Counted from the stretch's first letter, positions 15,420 through 24,757 are shown. The stretch: 42,172 nucleotides of DNA from Microvirga aerilata (GCF_016743775.1 NZ_JAEQMY010000042.1:1-42172); one strand, 5' to 3'. The notes: generated from the letters alone by a model not told the origin. Numbers and translations are program-made.

Positions 15420-16391
15420 TCAGGGAAACAGATCGTAGGGCAACGCGCCGGTCTTAGTGGTGATGTAGAGAACCCCCGTCAGGGTCACCATGGAAACAAG
15501 GGTTCCGAGCAGCACGCAGGCGGAGGCGCGCTCCACGCCGACATTGTACTGGGTGGAGATCACGAAGATGTTCAAGGCAGGCGGCAAGGCTGCCATGACG
15601 ATGGCCGCATAGGTCCAGGTCTGGCCGAAATCGCCGACGGCGGACAGCACCACCCAGACCAGGAAGGGGTGCAGAAGCAGCTTGATGAACACGAGGGCCG
15701 GCACCTCGCCCGGCACCTTCCGCAAGGGCCGCAAGGCGACCGTCACGCCGAGAATGAACAGGGCGCAGGGGGCGGCCGCTCCGGACAGCCAGGTCACGAC
15801 CTGATCGACGGGCTGCGGCAGCTGAAGGTGAAGATAGCTCGCCGCGATGCCGACTGCCGTCGCGACGTTGAAGGGATGGGTCACCACCCTCCAGGCGATC
15901 CTGCGGACCGTGGCGGACAGGCTGAGCTTTTCAACGCCCGCCATCGACATCAGGAGCGGGACCACGGAAAACAGGAACAGGTTGTCGAAGACAAAGATCA
16001 GCACGACGGGAGCGCTCGCGGCCGCCCCGATGGCTCCAAGAATGAGCGGCGGCCCCATATAGCCGATGTTGGAATAGGACCCGGCGACGCCCTGCATGAC
16101 GGCCTGGGCAAGCTCCCGTGTATACCGCCATCCGGTCGCGAAGGAGAGCACGAAGGCGCAGAAGGTCGAGAACGTGGTTGCCGCGATGAAGGGCCAGTTC
16201 GCCAGCTCGTCCAGCGGCTTGTCGGCGATGAGCCGGTAGAACAGGCAAGGCAGAGCCACATAGATCAGGAAGAACTGCATCCAGGCGAGGCCGGACTCGG
16301 GCTGCCTGACCACCTTGCCGCAGAAGAAGCCGAGGCCGATGAGGCCGAAGAAGGGGGCGAGCAGGTTGAACAGCCCGATCAGGTCGGACAT
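15420..16391 (-). CDS. AEC (auxin efflux carrier) family transporter
   Basis: A 323-residue inner-membrane protein with about ten hydrophobic helices in two inverted five-helix halves, as in the AEC family. Bacterial members such as MdcF and MleP move malonate, malate or other small organic acids. Polar breaks near GSYSNIGYMGPPLIL (first half) and ALPPALNIFVISTQY (second half) match the conserved crossover helices. ATG 16391 starts right before the first helix; the longer open frame upstream has no membrane or domain character. The substrate is unknown. Confidence 0.88.
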   Translation of the reverse strand: MSDLIGLFNLLAPFFGLIGLGFFCGKVVRQPESGLAWMQFFLIYVALPCLFYRLIADKPLDELANWPFIAATTFSTFCAFVLSFATGWRYTRELAQAVMQGVAGSYSNIGYMGPPLILGAIGAAASAPVVLIFVFDNLFLFSVVPLLMSMAGVEKLSLSATVRRIAWRVVTHPFNVATAVGIAASYLHLQLPQPVDQVVTWLSGAAAPCALFILGVTVALRPLRKVPGEVPALVFIKLLLHPFLVWVVLSAVGDFGQTWTYAAIVMAALPPALNIFVISTQYNVGVERASACVLLGTLVSMVTLTGVLYITTKTGALPYDLFP

Positions 16392-16601
16392 GGGCGGCTC
16401 CAGGCGAGAGGGTGCGGCAGGCGGAAGGTGTCGGCACCCCTTCTGGCAAGGTTGGAACCTTGCGGCAATCCCACCTTTCGAGAGGCCTCCAGTCCAAAAA
16501 CGCAAAGCTCGCCCGGGATCCCCTGCTCTCCTGATCGTGACGAGGAGCGGATTTGGAGAATCCGGCCCGCGTCTCTATATGCAGATCAAGGAGTTAAGAC
16601 C

Positions 16602-16931
16602 ATGAAAGCGAGTTCAGCCAAATTCGCGATCGGCCAAGTGGTGCGTCATCGACTGTTCGATTTCAGGGGCCTGATTTTCGATGTCGACCCCGAGTTCGAC
16701 AACACGGAAGAATGGTGGCTGTCGATCCCCGAGGAGGCCCGGCCACGCAAGGACCAGCCCTTCTATCACCTCTTCGCCGAGAATGCGGAAACCGAATACA
16801 TCGCCTATGTGTCCGAGCAGAACCTTCTGCCGGACCCTTCGAGCGAGCCTCTGCGCAACCCGATGATCGAAGAAATGTTCACCCGGGAAAAGAACGGCAT
16901 CTACAGGGCAAAGCCCATGCTCGCCCACTGA
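16602..16931 (+). CDS. hspQ: heat shock protein HspQ
   Basis: A 109-residue protein of the HspQ/YccV family. In enterobacteria it acts as a heat-shock protein that modulates Lon protease and binds hemimethylated DNA. The core FAIGQVVRHRLFDFRGLIFD and the later DQPFYHLFAE and YVSEQNLL segments are characteristic. ATG 16602 has AAGGAG eight bases upstream, which rejects the much longer open frame extending upstream through the AEC gene. It is followed by a strong bidirectional terminator. Confidence 0.95.
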   Translation: MKASSAKFAIGQVVRHRLFDFRGLIFDVDPEFDNTEEWWLSIPEEARPRKDQPFYHLFAENAETEYIAYVSEQNLLPDPSSEPLRNPMIEEMFTREKNGIYRAKPMLAH

Positions 16932-16950
16932 AGTGCCGGCAAACCTAAGC

Positions 16951-16990
16951 CGAAAAGAAAACGCCGGGTCATCGACCCGGCGTTTCTCGT
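16951..16990. terminator. bidirectional intrinsic terminator
   Basis: Arms AAACGCCGGGTC (16959-16970) and GACCCGGCGTTT (16974-16985) form a 12-bp stem with a three-base loop. A T-rich tract (TTTCTCGTTT) follows on the plus strand, and AAAAGAAAA precedes it, giving a T-run on the minus strand. It ends hspQ and the convergent IalB gene. Confidence 0.92.
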
Positions 16991-17010
16991 TTGCCTGATG
17001 GTTTCAGAGC

Positions 17011-17841
17011 TTACGGCTTGGGAGCCGCCGCAGCGCTCGGAGCCGCAGCGCCGGGAGCGACGCCCGGGGCAGCCGCGCCAGGAGCACCTGCGCCAGGAGC
17101 ACCTGCGCCGCTGTTCAGCATCTTCTGGCGCATCTCTTCGCTCTTCTTCTGAAGCTCTTCCTGAAGCTTCTTCTGCTGCTCTTCGAGCACCTTCGGGTCG
17201 ATCGGAGGACCGTCGAAGGACTTGCCGAAGCCTGCAGCCGGAACGGCGAAGGTGATCTCGCGGCCCATCTGGTTCTGGACGCTGACGTTCAGGTTCGCGC
17301 CCTTCTTGAGGGATGCGATGAAGTCGTCCTTCACCTGCGCCTCGGCGAAGCAGCCGTTGGGCAGGCACATGACGTAGCGGCCGGGAACGGCCTGACCCTG
17401 ATCGACCGTGAAGCGCAGGCCCGGCTGCAGGAGCAGGCCGAGCGGCATCACGAAGCGGACGACCTTCTGCGGCTGCTGGCCCTTCACGTCATAGACGGCG
17501 AGCGCGAGAACCGGCTGGCCTTGGTCCGAGACGAAGTCGCGGGTGGTGTAGCAGATCTCGGTGTTGGTGTTCTGGTCCTTGCCGCAGACCTTGGTCCATT
17601 CCGGCTGGGACGGCTCGGCCTTCACGGTCACGACCGTAGGGCCGGCATTCTGTTGCGGCTGAGCGCCGCCTGGAGCGGGCTGCTGGGCCGGTGCGGCAGG
17701 GCGGGCCGGCTGGGCGGCCGGAGCTGCAGGCCTCTGAGCCGGAGCGGTCTGAGCCAGAACGGGCGCGCTCACCATAAGGGCCAGAACAGTCGCCAGGCCA
17801 CGGGTCCCCCCCAGGCTCGCGATGCGTGTCGCGAATGACAT
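17011..17841 (-). CDS. invasion-associated locus B (IalB) family protein
   Basis: A 276-residue exported protein. A signal peptide (about 1-30, ending VLAQ) is followed by a Pro/Ala/Gln-rich linker (31-65) and the IalB domain (about 70-205). Cys pairs are visible at KVCGKD/EICYTT and MCLPNGCF. The C-terminus adds a charged helix likely to form a coiled coil (about 215-245) and a Gly/Ala/Pro tail. IalB was named in Bartonella for erythrocyte invasion, but family members are common in free-living relatives and probably serve the envelope. ATG 17841 has GAGGATAACAAC upstream. In the tail a 15-base unit is exactly duplicated (17077-17106). Confidence 0.93.
   Translation of the reverse strand: MSFATRIASLGGTRGLATVLALMVSAPVLAQTAPAQRPAAPAAQPARPAAPAQQPAPGGAQPQQNAGPTVVTVKAEPSQPEWTKVCGKDQNTNTEICYTTRDFVSDQGQPVLALAVYDVKGQQPQKVVRFVMPLGLLLQPGLRFTVDQGQAVPGRYVMCLPNGCFAEAQVKDDFIASLKKGANLNVSVQNQMGREITFAVPAAGFGKSFDGPPIDPKVLEEQQKKLQEELQKKSEEMRQKMLNSGAGAPGAGAPGAAAPGVAPGAAAPSAAAAPKP
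17077..17106 (-). repeat. in-frame 15-base tandem duplication in the IalB tail
   Basis: GCCAGGAGCACCTGC occurs twice in direct succession (17077-17091, 17092-17106). It encodes two identical five-residue units of the Gly-Ala-Pro tail and keeps the frame. Its length can change by slippage without breaking the gene. Confidence 0.8.
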
Positions 17842-18058
17842 GTTGTTATCCTCTTCAGTCGAAAGGTCGGCTTTTGAAGTGGCCGGTTGATCCGGCGCGT
17901 TCTAAACCTGCAATGATGCGGTCAAATCCGTGCCCAATGTGGCGAAGACAAGACGTGTGGCGCTCCTTTAACCTTTCGTGTGGTAGGTTTCCAGTCACCT
18001 GAGGTAAATTTCTTTACAACATTGCCCCATACAAATGCCGTTTAGCACCAGGAATGTT

Positions 18059-19873
18059 ATGGGCCGCAGGCTTTCACGGATATGGCTGTTTGCCGCCGGT
18101 CTCGCCCTATCGAGCTTAGGGTACCTGAACGGGGTTGAAGCGCAGACGCTGCGGCATGGCATCGCGATGCATGGCGAGCCGGCGCTCAAGCCGGGTTTCG
18201 AGCATCTGCCCTATGCCAATCCGCAAGCCCCGAAGGGCGGACGAATCACACTGGCGCTCCAGGGCACCTTCGACAGCCTCAATCCGCTGATCGTTCTCGG
18301 CGTCGCCCCGGACGTGGTGCCGCGCTACGTGCTGCAGAGCCTGATGCTGCGCTCCACCGACGAGCCGTTCACCATCTATGGTCTCATCGCCCGCTCGGTG
18401 GAGATGCCGGACGATCGCAGTTCCATCACCTTCAACCTCGACCCTAAGGCGCGCTTTTCGGACGGCCATCCCCTGACGGCCGAGGATGTGCGCTTCACCT
18501 TCGAGGCGCTGAAGAAGCACGGGAAACCGTTTCACCGCTCGAGCTTCGGGCAGGTGAAGTCCGTCGAGATCCTGGATCCGCACCGCATCAGGTTCGACCT
18601 CTCCGGCTCCAACGACCGGGAACTGCCCCTGCTCATCGGCACCACCATGCCGATCTTTCCGGCTCACGCCACGGACGCGGACAACTTCGACAAGACGACG
18701 CTGGCTCCACCCATAGGCTCCGGCCCTTACGCGCTGACCGAAGTCAGGCCCGGCGAGCGCGTCGTGCTGACCCGCCGCAAGGACTTCTGGGGAGAGGATC
18801 TGCCGGTTACCCGCGGGCTCTACAATTTCGATGAGATTCGTTACGATTTCTATCGCGACGCCAACAGCTTGTTCGAAGCCTTTAAGGCAGGGCTTTACGA
18901 TTTCAGAATCGAGGGCGATCCGGGCCAGTGGGCGACGGGCTACGACATTCCTGCGGTCAAGAGCGGTCGCATCGTTCGGGAAACGGTGACGAGCCGCCTG
19001 CCCAAAGGCATGAACGGCTTCGTGTTCAACACCCGCAAACCGCTTTTCGGCGACCCTAGGGTTCGGGAGGCGCTGGGCTATCTGTTCGACTTCGAATGGG
19101 TCAACCGCAACCTCTTCTTCGAACAGCTCACGCGATCCGACAGCTACTTCTCCGGCTCCGAACTCGCGTCCACCGGCCGCCCGGCGAACGAGCGGGAGCG
19201 GATGCTGCTCGCCGAATTCCCGGGTGCCGTCCGCGAGGACATCCTTGAGGGTCGGTGGGTGCCTCCCGCAGGCGATGGGTCAGGGCGGGATCGGGAGATG
19301 GCGCGCCGCGCATTGGCCCTTCTCTCGCAAGCCGGCTGGGTTCTCAAGGACGACGTTCTGGTCAAGAAAGCCACCAGGGAGCCCTTCGGGTTCGAGCTGC
19401 TGGTCAATTCCCGCCAGCAGGAGCGACTGGCCCTGAACTATTCGCAATCCTTGAGCCGCATCGGCATCCGGGCGCGGGTGCGCCTTGTAGACGACGTTCA
19501 ATATTGGCGCCGTCTGGCCAGGTTCGATTTCGACATGGTGCAATGGATCTGGCCCGCCTCCGCCTCCCCTGGGAACGAGCAGCGCAATCGCTGGAGTTCC
19601 GAGGCGGCAAAAAGGGGTGGTTCCCATAATCATTCCGGAGCTACCTCCCCGGCGATAGACCGGTCCATCGACGCGCTCCTGGAGGCGAAAGGCCGGGAGG
19701 ATTTCGTCTCCGCCGTGCGTGTCCTGGATCGACTCCTTCTCTCAGGCTTCTATGTGGTTCCGTTGTTTTATGTGAAGGATCAATGGCTTGCCTACAGCAG
19801 CGACTTGAAGAAGCCTGCCACGATGCCGCTCATGGGGACGAATATCGACACATGGTGGCGGCAGCCGAATTAG
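18059..19873 (+). CDS. extracellular solute-binding protein family 5, YejA-like
   Basis: A periplasmic binding protein of 604 residues (612 if it starts at ATG 18035). It belongs to the peptide/oligopeptide family, closest in appearance to YejA, which delivers microcin C-like and other peptides to an ABC importer. The mature start HGIAMHGEPALKPGFEHLPY and NPQAPKGGRITLAL are hallmarks. A signal peptide ends near VEAQ. ATG 18059 is preferred for the AGGA site five bases upstream and a standard signal length. No yejB, yejE or yejF permease or ATPase genes follow, so it is an orphan here and must share a transporter encoded elsewhere. Confidence 0.9.
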   Translation: MGRRLSRIWLFAAGLALSSLGYLNGVEAQTLRHGIAMHGEPALKPGFEHLPYANPQAPKGGRITLALQGTFDSLNPLIVLGVAPDVVPRYVLQSLMLRSTDEPFTIYGLIARSVEMPDDRSSITFNLDPKARFSDGHPLTAEDVRFTFEALKKHGKPFHRSSFGQVKSVEILDPHRIRFDLSGSNDRELPLLIGTTMPIFPAHATDADNFDKTTLAPPIGSGPYALTEVRPGERVVLTRRKDFWGEDLPVTRGLYNFDEIRYDFYRDANSLFEAFKAGLYDFRIEGDPGQWATGYDIPAVKSGRIVRETVTSRLPKGMNGFVFNTRKPLFGDPRVREALGYLFDFEWVNRNLFFEQLTRSDSYFSGSELASTGRPANERERMLLAEFPGAVREDILEGRWVPPAGDGSGRDREMARRALALLSQAGWVLKDDVLVKKATREPFGFELLVNSRQQERLALNYSQSLSRIGIRARVRLVDDVQYWRRLARFDFDMVQWIWPASASPGNEQRNRWSSEAAKRGGSHNHSGATSPAIDRSIDALLEAKGREDFVSAVRVLDRLLLSGFYVVPLFYVKDQWLAYSSDLKKPATMPLMGTNIDTWWRQPN

Positions 19874-20001
19874 CCAAATCGGCCCTGGGACAAGCTTACC
19901 GTTGAGCTTCCATTCATGTAGAAGATGAAACTAATGCCGTGCTTCGACGTTAGGTGAGTACCTCCTGTCTCATCTGTCGCGTCTAATTGCAGGGTATCGC
20001 C

Positions 20002-20346
20002 ATGAATGGAATGCCGAAGGTTCTCGTCGTCGATAACGGCGAGCGTGCTCCCGAGAGTGCACTCTCGGCGGAGCTGGCCGGCATGGGATACGCAAGCGTG
20101 ACCACCCCGTTCGAGGCCGCGGACGACGTATTGGCCCTGATCCCGAGCCCCGCCGCCGTTGTGCTGCACATGCCGCAACGCGCGAATTGGGCCGAGCGCA
20201 AGCGCTTCCTGGAATTGGCCACCCGCCTGCGGAAGAACCTTGCCAGCAGCGGCACCCCGGTCATCATCACCGGTGGCGTGAACGGGGCCGCCACGATGCT
20301 TCAGAACCAGCTCAGCGTGAAAGCCGTCGCAGCTCCCGAGCTCTAA
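20002..20346 (+). CDS. small degenerate receiver-like protein
   Basis: A 114-residue protein with the beta-alpha rhythm of a response-regulator receiver: PKVLVVDNG at the start, AAVVLHMPQ in the middle and GTPVIITGGVNG near the end. The usual phospho-acceptor Asp after the third strand is His (VVLHMP), and the acidic pair after the first strand is reduced to a single Asp, so phosphorylation is unlikely. It may be a regulator by fold only. The ATG at 20002 has AGGGT eight bases upstream. Its stop codon overlaps that of the convergent serine hydrolase gene. Receiver assignment is an inference from pattern, not a firm family match. Confidence 0.7.
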   Translation: MNGMPKVLVVDNGERAPESALSAELAGMGYASVTTPFEAADDVLALIPSPAAVVLHMPQRANWAERKRFLELATRLRKNLASSGTPVIITGGVNGAATMLQNQLSVKAVAAPEL

Positions 20347-21218
20347 ACTGACAGCAGCCTGAAAGCCCCTTCCTCTGTTCTGGACTGATCTTCGCTCGTG
20401 GCGAAGTATGCGGCCGTTCGGGCAGATCCACCAATCATGGTGCGATAGACCGCAATCGTGCTGCCTGGCCCGCCTCCGGTGTGGCCTGAGACCCGCAAAC
20501 CGCCCGTGGTCTCCCCCGCCATGATGCCGAGCCCATAGCCGGGCCTGGTCCAGGGTCTGCCTGAAACCGGTCCCGGAAGCGCAAGGGGCATCAGCATATG
20601 GGCCGCCACCGCAGGCGGCAGCAGGCGGCCTGTGAGCAGGCGGTCGAGCAACAAGGCGGCATCCTGAACGCTGCCGACGAGCAGCCCATGATAGACCCAG
20701 CCCGGATGATAGCCCTTGGCGGCTCCCAGGGCGGCAGGCTCCAGATCCACCCGCTCCCGGGCGAGATATGCGCTCGGGATATGCAGTGGCGCGAGCACCA
20801 GCCGGCGCAGGGCGTCTTTCAGGTCTTCCCCGGTCAGGGCCTCGATCAGCTGCCCCACCGCCAGATAGCCGACATTGGAATAGTCCCACCCCTCGCCTGC
20901 CGGGTAGCGAAGCCGTTCCGCATTGAGGCGATTGAGCAGGTCGGCCACGGGCCAAGGATCGTCGCCGCGCTCGACCGCCTCATGGTAGGCGCGGAGCCCG
21001 CCGTAGTTCGCCAGCCCGGACCGGTGCTGGAGAAGGTGCCGCAGGGTGTAGGGCTTGTCCTCAAGGGGCTCGTCGAGGCTCAGGACGCCGTCGCGGACGA
21101 GAACCAGGGCCGCTGCCGCGAGAACGGTCTTGGTGAAGCTCCACCAAGGCACGAGCCGTTCGGCATCGTAGGCTTGTGCCACGGCACCGTCTTCAACCAA
21201 AGCCCAGGCGTCGACCAT
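20343..21218 (-). CDS. serine hydrolase, class C beta-lactamase family
   Basis: A 291-residue protein of the beta-lactamase / penicillin-binding-protein-like hydrolase family. The catalytic SFTK (Ser27, Lys30), YSN (113-115) and a later HTGGG triad are all visible. No signal peptide precedes the domain, so it is probably cytoplasmic; related proteins include esterases and peptidases, and antibiotic resistance should not be assumed. ATG 21218 overlaps the mfd stop as TGATG with GAAGGCGG upstream, so it is translationally coupled to mfd. The tail-to-tail overlap with the receiver-like gene leaves no room for a terminator. Confidence 0.9.
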   Translation of the reverse strand: MVDAWALVEDGAVAQAYDAERLVPWWSFTKTVLAAAALVLVRDGVLSLDEPLEDKPYTLRHLLQHRSGLANYGGLRAYHEAVERGDDPWPVADLLNRLNAERLRYPAGEGWDYSNVGYLAVGQLIEALTGEDLKDALRRLVLAPLHIPSAYLARERVDLEPAALGAAKGYHPGWVYHGLLVGSVQDAALLLDRLLTGRLLPPAVAAHMLMPLALPGPVSGRPWTRPGYGLGIMAGETTGGLRVSGHTGGGPGSTIAVYRTMIGGSARTAAYFATSEDQSRTEEGAFRLLSV

Positions 21219-24200
21219 CAGGCCGCCTTCTTCTCCGCGATCCGTGCGAGGCTGCGCAGGATCGTGGTGGCGGCCTTGATGCGCTCGTCCGGGGTCTCGA
21301 TGTCGCGGATGAACACGATCTTCATGTCGGGGCGGACCTTCGCGAAGGAGGCCTGCTCGGTGACGTAGGAAATGAGGCCCGTGGGATTGGCGAAGGAATT
21401 GTCGCGGAACGAGATGATGATGCCCTTCGGCCCGCCGTCCACCTTCTCCACATTGGCCCGGCGGCACAGCACCTTGATGGCCATGATCTTGAGAAGCTGA
21501 TCGACTTCGGACGGCACCGGCCCGAACCGGTCGACCATCTCGGCCCGGAAGGCGTCGATCTCCTGGTCCGTCTCCAAGGTCGAGAGGCGGCGGTAGAGAC
21601 CGAGCCGAAGCTGCAGATCGGCAATGTAGTTCTCCGGAATCATCACCGGCGCGCCGACCGCGATGGTGGGCGACCACTGATCTTCTGTGGGCTCCTCGAT
21701 ACCGGCCTTGAGTTGCGCCACCGCCTCTTCCAGCATCTGCTGGTAGAGCTCGTAGCCGACTTCCTTGATGTGGCCGGACTGCTCCTCGCCGAGCAGGTTG
21801 CCCGCGCCGCGGATGTCGAGATCGTGCGAGGCGAGCTGGAAGCCCGCGCCCAGGGTATCGAGGGTCTGGAGAACCTTCAGCCGCCGCTCCGCCTGAACCG
21901 TCAGCTGCTTGTTGGCGGGCACCGAGAACAACGCATAGGCGCGAGTCTTGGAGCGCCCCACGCGCCCACGAAGCTGGTAGAGCTGCGACAGGCCGAACAT
22001 GTCGGCCCGGTGGACGATGAGCGTGTTGGCGGTCGGGATATCGAGGCCAGACTCCACGATCGTGGTGGAGAGCAGGATGTCGTACTTGCCCTCGTAGAAG
22101 GCCGTCATCACGTCTTCCAGCTGGCCTGCCGCCATCTGCCCGTGAGCGACGGCAACCTTCGCCTCCGGCACCTCCTTGTCGAGGAAGGCCTTCACGTCGC
22201 CCAGGTCGTCGAGGCGCGGCACCACGTAGAAGGCCTGTCCGCCCCTGTAGCGCTCGCGCAGCAGCGCCTCGCGGATGAGCAGCGGATCGAACGGCGTGAT
22301 GAAGGTGCGAACCGCAAGCCGGTCCACAGGCGGCGTGGTGATGAGCGACAATTCGCGCACGCCGGTCAGCGCCAGCTGCAGGGTGCGCGGGATCGGCGTC
22401 GCCGAGAGCGTCAGCACATGGACCTCGGCGCGCAGCTCCTTGAGGCGCTCCTTGTGGGAGACGCCGAAATGCTGCTCCTCGTCCACGATGATCAGGCCGA
22501 GATCCTTGAACTTGATGGACTTTCCAAGCAACGCATGGGTGCCGATGACGATATCGACCGATCCGTCGGCAAGCCCCTCCTTGGTCTTCTTCATCTCGGC
22601 CGAGGGCACGAACCGGGAGGCCTGGGCCACGTTGAGCGGCAGGCCGCGGAAGCGGTCGCAGAAGGTGCGGTAATGCTGGCGGGACAGAAGCGTCGTCGGC
22701 ACTACCACCGCCACCTGCTTGCCGCCCATGGCCGCGACAAACGCGGCCCGCAGCGCCACTTCCGTCTTGCCGAAGCCCACGTCGCCGCAGACCAGCCGGT
22801 CCATGGGACGGCCGGAGCCCATGTCGTCCAGCACCGCCTCGATGGCGTTGAGCTGGTCCTCCGTCTCGTCATAGGGGAAGCGGGCGGCGAACTCGTCGTA
22901 GAGCCCTTCCGGCGGCGTCAGGCGCGGGGCATCCTTGAGAATGCGCGCAGCCGCTATCTTCATGAGCGCGCCCGCCATCTCGCGGATGCGCTGCTTCATG
23001 CGGGCCTTGCGCGCCTGCCACGCCCCGCCGCCGAGCTTGTCGAGCTGAACCTCGGTCTCCTCCGACCCGTAGCGGGTCAGAAGCTCGATATTCTCCACCG
23101 GCAGGAAGAGCCGGTCGCCGCCCGCATAATGCAGCTCAAGGCAGTCGTGCGGCGCGCCCGCAGCCTCGATGGTCTTCAGCCCCTCGAAGCGCCCGATGCC
23201 GTGATCCACGTGCACCACCAGGTCGCCCGGCGTGAGAGCCGCCACCTCGGTGAGAAAATCCTGCGGCCGCTTGGACTTGCGTTTCTGGCGCACGAGACGG
23301 TCGCCGAGGATGTCCTGCTCGCTGATGACCGCGAGATCCGCGGTCTCGAAGCCCGATTCCAGGGTCCATACGCCTACCGGGATCTCGTTTCGCGGATAAG
23401 CCAGCACATCGGAGAAGCGGGCGATGGGCTTGGTCTGGCGCAGGTCGTGGTCGTGCAGCACGTGGCAGAGCCGCTCCCGCGAGCCCTCCGACCATGCACC
23501 CAGCATCACGCGCTTTTTGGAGGCCTGCAGGTCTCGAATATGGGCGATCACCGCCTCGAACACATTGGCGTTCTCATCCGCCCGTTCCGCGATGAAGTTG
23601 CGGCCCTGGCGCGCCTCGCAATCGATGACGAGGCGCCCGCTGGATTCCGGCACGGCAAAGGGCGTGAGCCGCGCAAGCGGCAGTGCGTCGGTGCGCGTCG
23701 ACCATTCCTCAGGCTTGAAGTACAAAGCGTCCGGCGGCAGCGGGCGATAGGGCGCGACGCCGGGCTGGTTCTGCCCCATGCCCTCGCGCCGGGCATCGTA
23801 ATAGTCCTTCACCTGCGACAGGCGCTCGGCGGCGGCATCGTCGGCCAGCGCGTCGAACACCACCGGAATGCCGGGCAGGTAATCGAGAAGCGTGTCGAGA
23901 TGATCGTGGAACAGCGGCATCCAGTGCTCGAGCCCGGGATAGCGCCGGCCTTCGCTGATCGCCTCGTAGAGCCGGTCGTCGCGGGTCGGCGCGCCGAAGG
24001 CTGCCACATAGGCCTGCCGGAAGCGCTTGATGCTCTCCGTGGTGAGCTGAACCTCGCTCATGGGCACGAGGTCGAGGGAGCGCAGGGTGCCGACGGTGCG
24101 CTGATTCTCCGGGTCGAAGGCGCGGATCGATTCCAGCGCATCGCCGAAGAAGTCGAGACGAACCGGGTTCGGCAGGCCCGCCGGATAGAGATCGATGATG

Positions 24201-24757
24201 CCGCCGCGCACCGCATATTCGCCCGTGTCCCGCACCGTGCCGGTGCGCAGAAATCCGTTGGTTTCCAGCCAGGCGATCAGCTGGGTCGTGTTCACCACGT
24301 TGCCGGGCGCAGCCGAGAACGTCTCCGCCGCAATGCGGGCCCTGGGCGGCACCCGCTGGACAAGGGCGTTCACGGTGGTGGACAGGATGCGCGGCTTGTC
24401 CTCGGAGGTCTTGGAACGGGCAAGCCGCGCCAGGGTCGTCATGCGCTGAGCTGTGATCGCAGGGTTGGGCGACACCCGGTCATAGGGCTGGCAGTCCCAG
24501 GCCGGGAAGGTCAAAATCTCTATCTCAGGCGCAATGAAGCCGAGGCTGTTGGCGAAGTTCTGCTGCCGCTGGCCGTCGCGGGCCACATGCACCAGAACCG
24601 CCGGGCCCTCCACCTTTCCCGACAGGCCGCGTGCCAGATCGGCAATCGCAAGCGCATCGAAGCCATCCGGTACGCTGGACAGGGTTAAGCTTTGACCTTT
24701 TTTAAGGGCGTCGAGGGCGCGGGTCAGGGCTGGCTTCATGGTGGATTGTGGGGCCAT
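21218..24757 (-). CDS. mfd: transcription-repair coupling factor Mfd
   Basis: A 1179-residue ATP-dependent DNA translocase that removes stalled RNA polymerase and recruits UvrA to lesions. The UvrB-like N-terminal part begins GFDALAIADLARGLSG and includes FPAWDCQPYDRVSPNP. The RNA-polymerase-interacting domain follows (GDLVVHVDHGIGRFEG). The RecG-like helicase core has Walker A GDVGFGKT (about residue 656) and DEEQHFGV (about 758). The C-terminal domain is complete. ATG 24757 is used; ATG 24739 is also in frame and neither has a strong ribosome site. The downstream serine hydrolase is coupled to it. Confidence 0.97.
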   Translation of the reverse strand: MAPQSTMKPALTRALDALKKGQSLTLSSVPDGFDALAIADLARGLSGKVEGPAVLVHVARDGQRQQNFANSLGFIAPEIEILTFPAWDCQPYDRVSPNPAITAQRMTTLARLARSKTSEDKPRILSTTVNALVQRVPPRARIAAETFSAAPGNVVNTTQLIAWLETNGFLRTGTVRDTGEYAVRGGIIDLYPAGLPNPVRLDFFGDALESIRAFDPENQRTVGTLRSLDLVPMSEVQLTTESIKRFRQAYVAAFGAPTRDDRLYEAISEGRRYPGLEHWMPLFHDHLDTLLDYLPGIPVVFDALADDAAAERLSQVKDYYDARREGMGQNQPGVAPYRPLPPDALYFKPEEWSTRTDALPLARLTPFAVPESSGRLVIDCEARQGRNFIAERADENANVFEAVIAHIRDLQASKKRVMLGAWSEGSRERLCHVLHDHDLRQTKPIARFSDVLAYPRNEIPVGVWTLESGFETADLAVISEQDILGDRLVRQKRKSKRPQDFLTEVAALTPGDLVVHVDHGIGRFEGLKTIEAAGAPHDCLELHYAGGDRLFLPVENIELLTRYGSEETEVQLDKLGGGAWQARKARMKQRIREMAGALMKIAAARILKDAPRLTPPEGLYDEFAARFPYDETEDQLNAIEAVLDDMGSGRPMDRLVCGDVGFGKTEVALRAAFVAAMGGKQVAVVVPTTLLSRQHYRTFCDRFRGLPLNVAQASRFVPSAEMKKTKEGLADGSVDIVIGTHALLGKSIKFKDLGLIIVDEEQHFGVSHKERLKELRAEVHVLTLSATPIPRTLQLALTGVRELSLITTPPVDRLAVRTFITPFDPLLIREALLRERYRGGQAFYVVPRLDDLGDVKAFLDKEVPEAKVAVAHGQMAAGQLEDVMTAFYEGKYDILLSTTIVESGLDIPTANTLIVHRADMFGLSQLYQLRGRVGRSKTRAYALFSVPANKQLTVQAERRLKVLQTLDTLGAGFQLASHDLDIRGAGNLLGEEQSGHIKEVGYELYQQMLEEAVAQLKAGIEEPTEDQWSPTIAVGAPVMIPENYIADLQLRLGLYRRLSTLETDQEIDAFRAEMVDRFGPVPSEVDQLLKIMAIKVLCRRANVEKVDGGPKGIIISFRDNSFANPTGLISYVTEQASFAKVRPDMKIVFIRDIETPDERIKAATTILRSLARIAEKKAA

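Noticed and set aside
15306..16601. Upstream extension of hspQ by more than 400 codons
   Set aside because: The extension runs antisense through the AEC transporter; hspQ has its own AAGGAG and ATG at 16602.
21176..24688. A 1170-codon open frame on the plus strand opposite mfd
   Set aside because: It is the mirror of a real, motif-rich Mfd gene in GC-rich DNA. Its product is rich in His, Arg and Gly with no domain.
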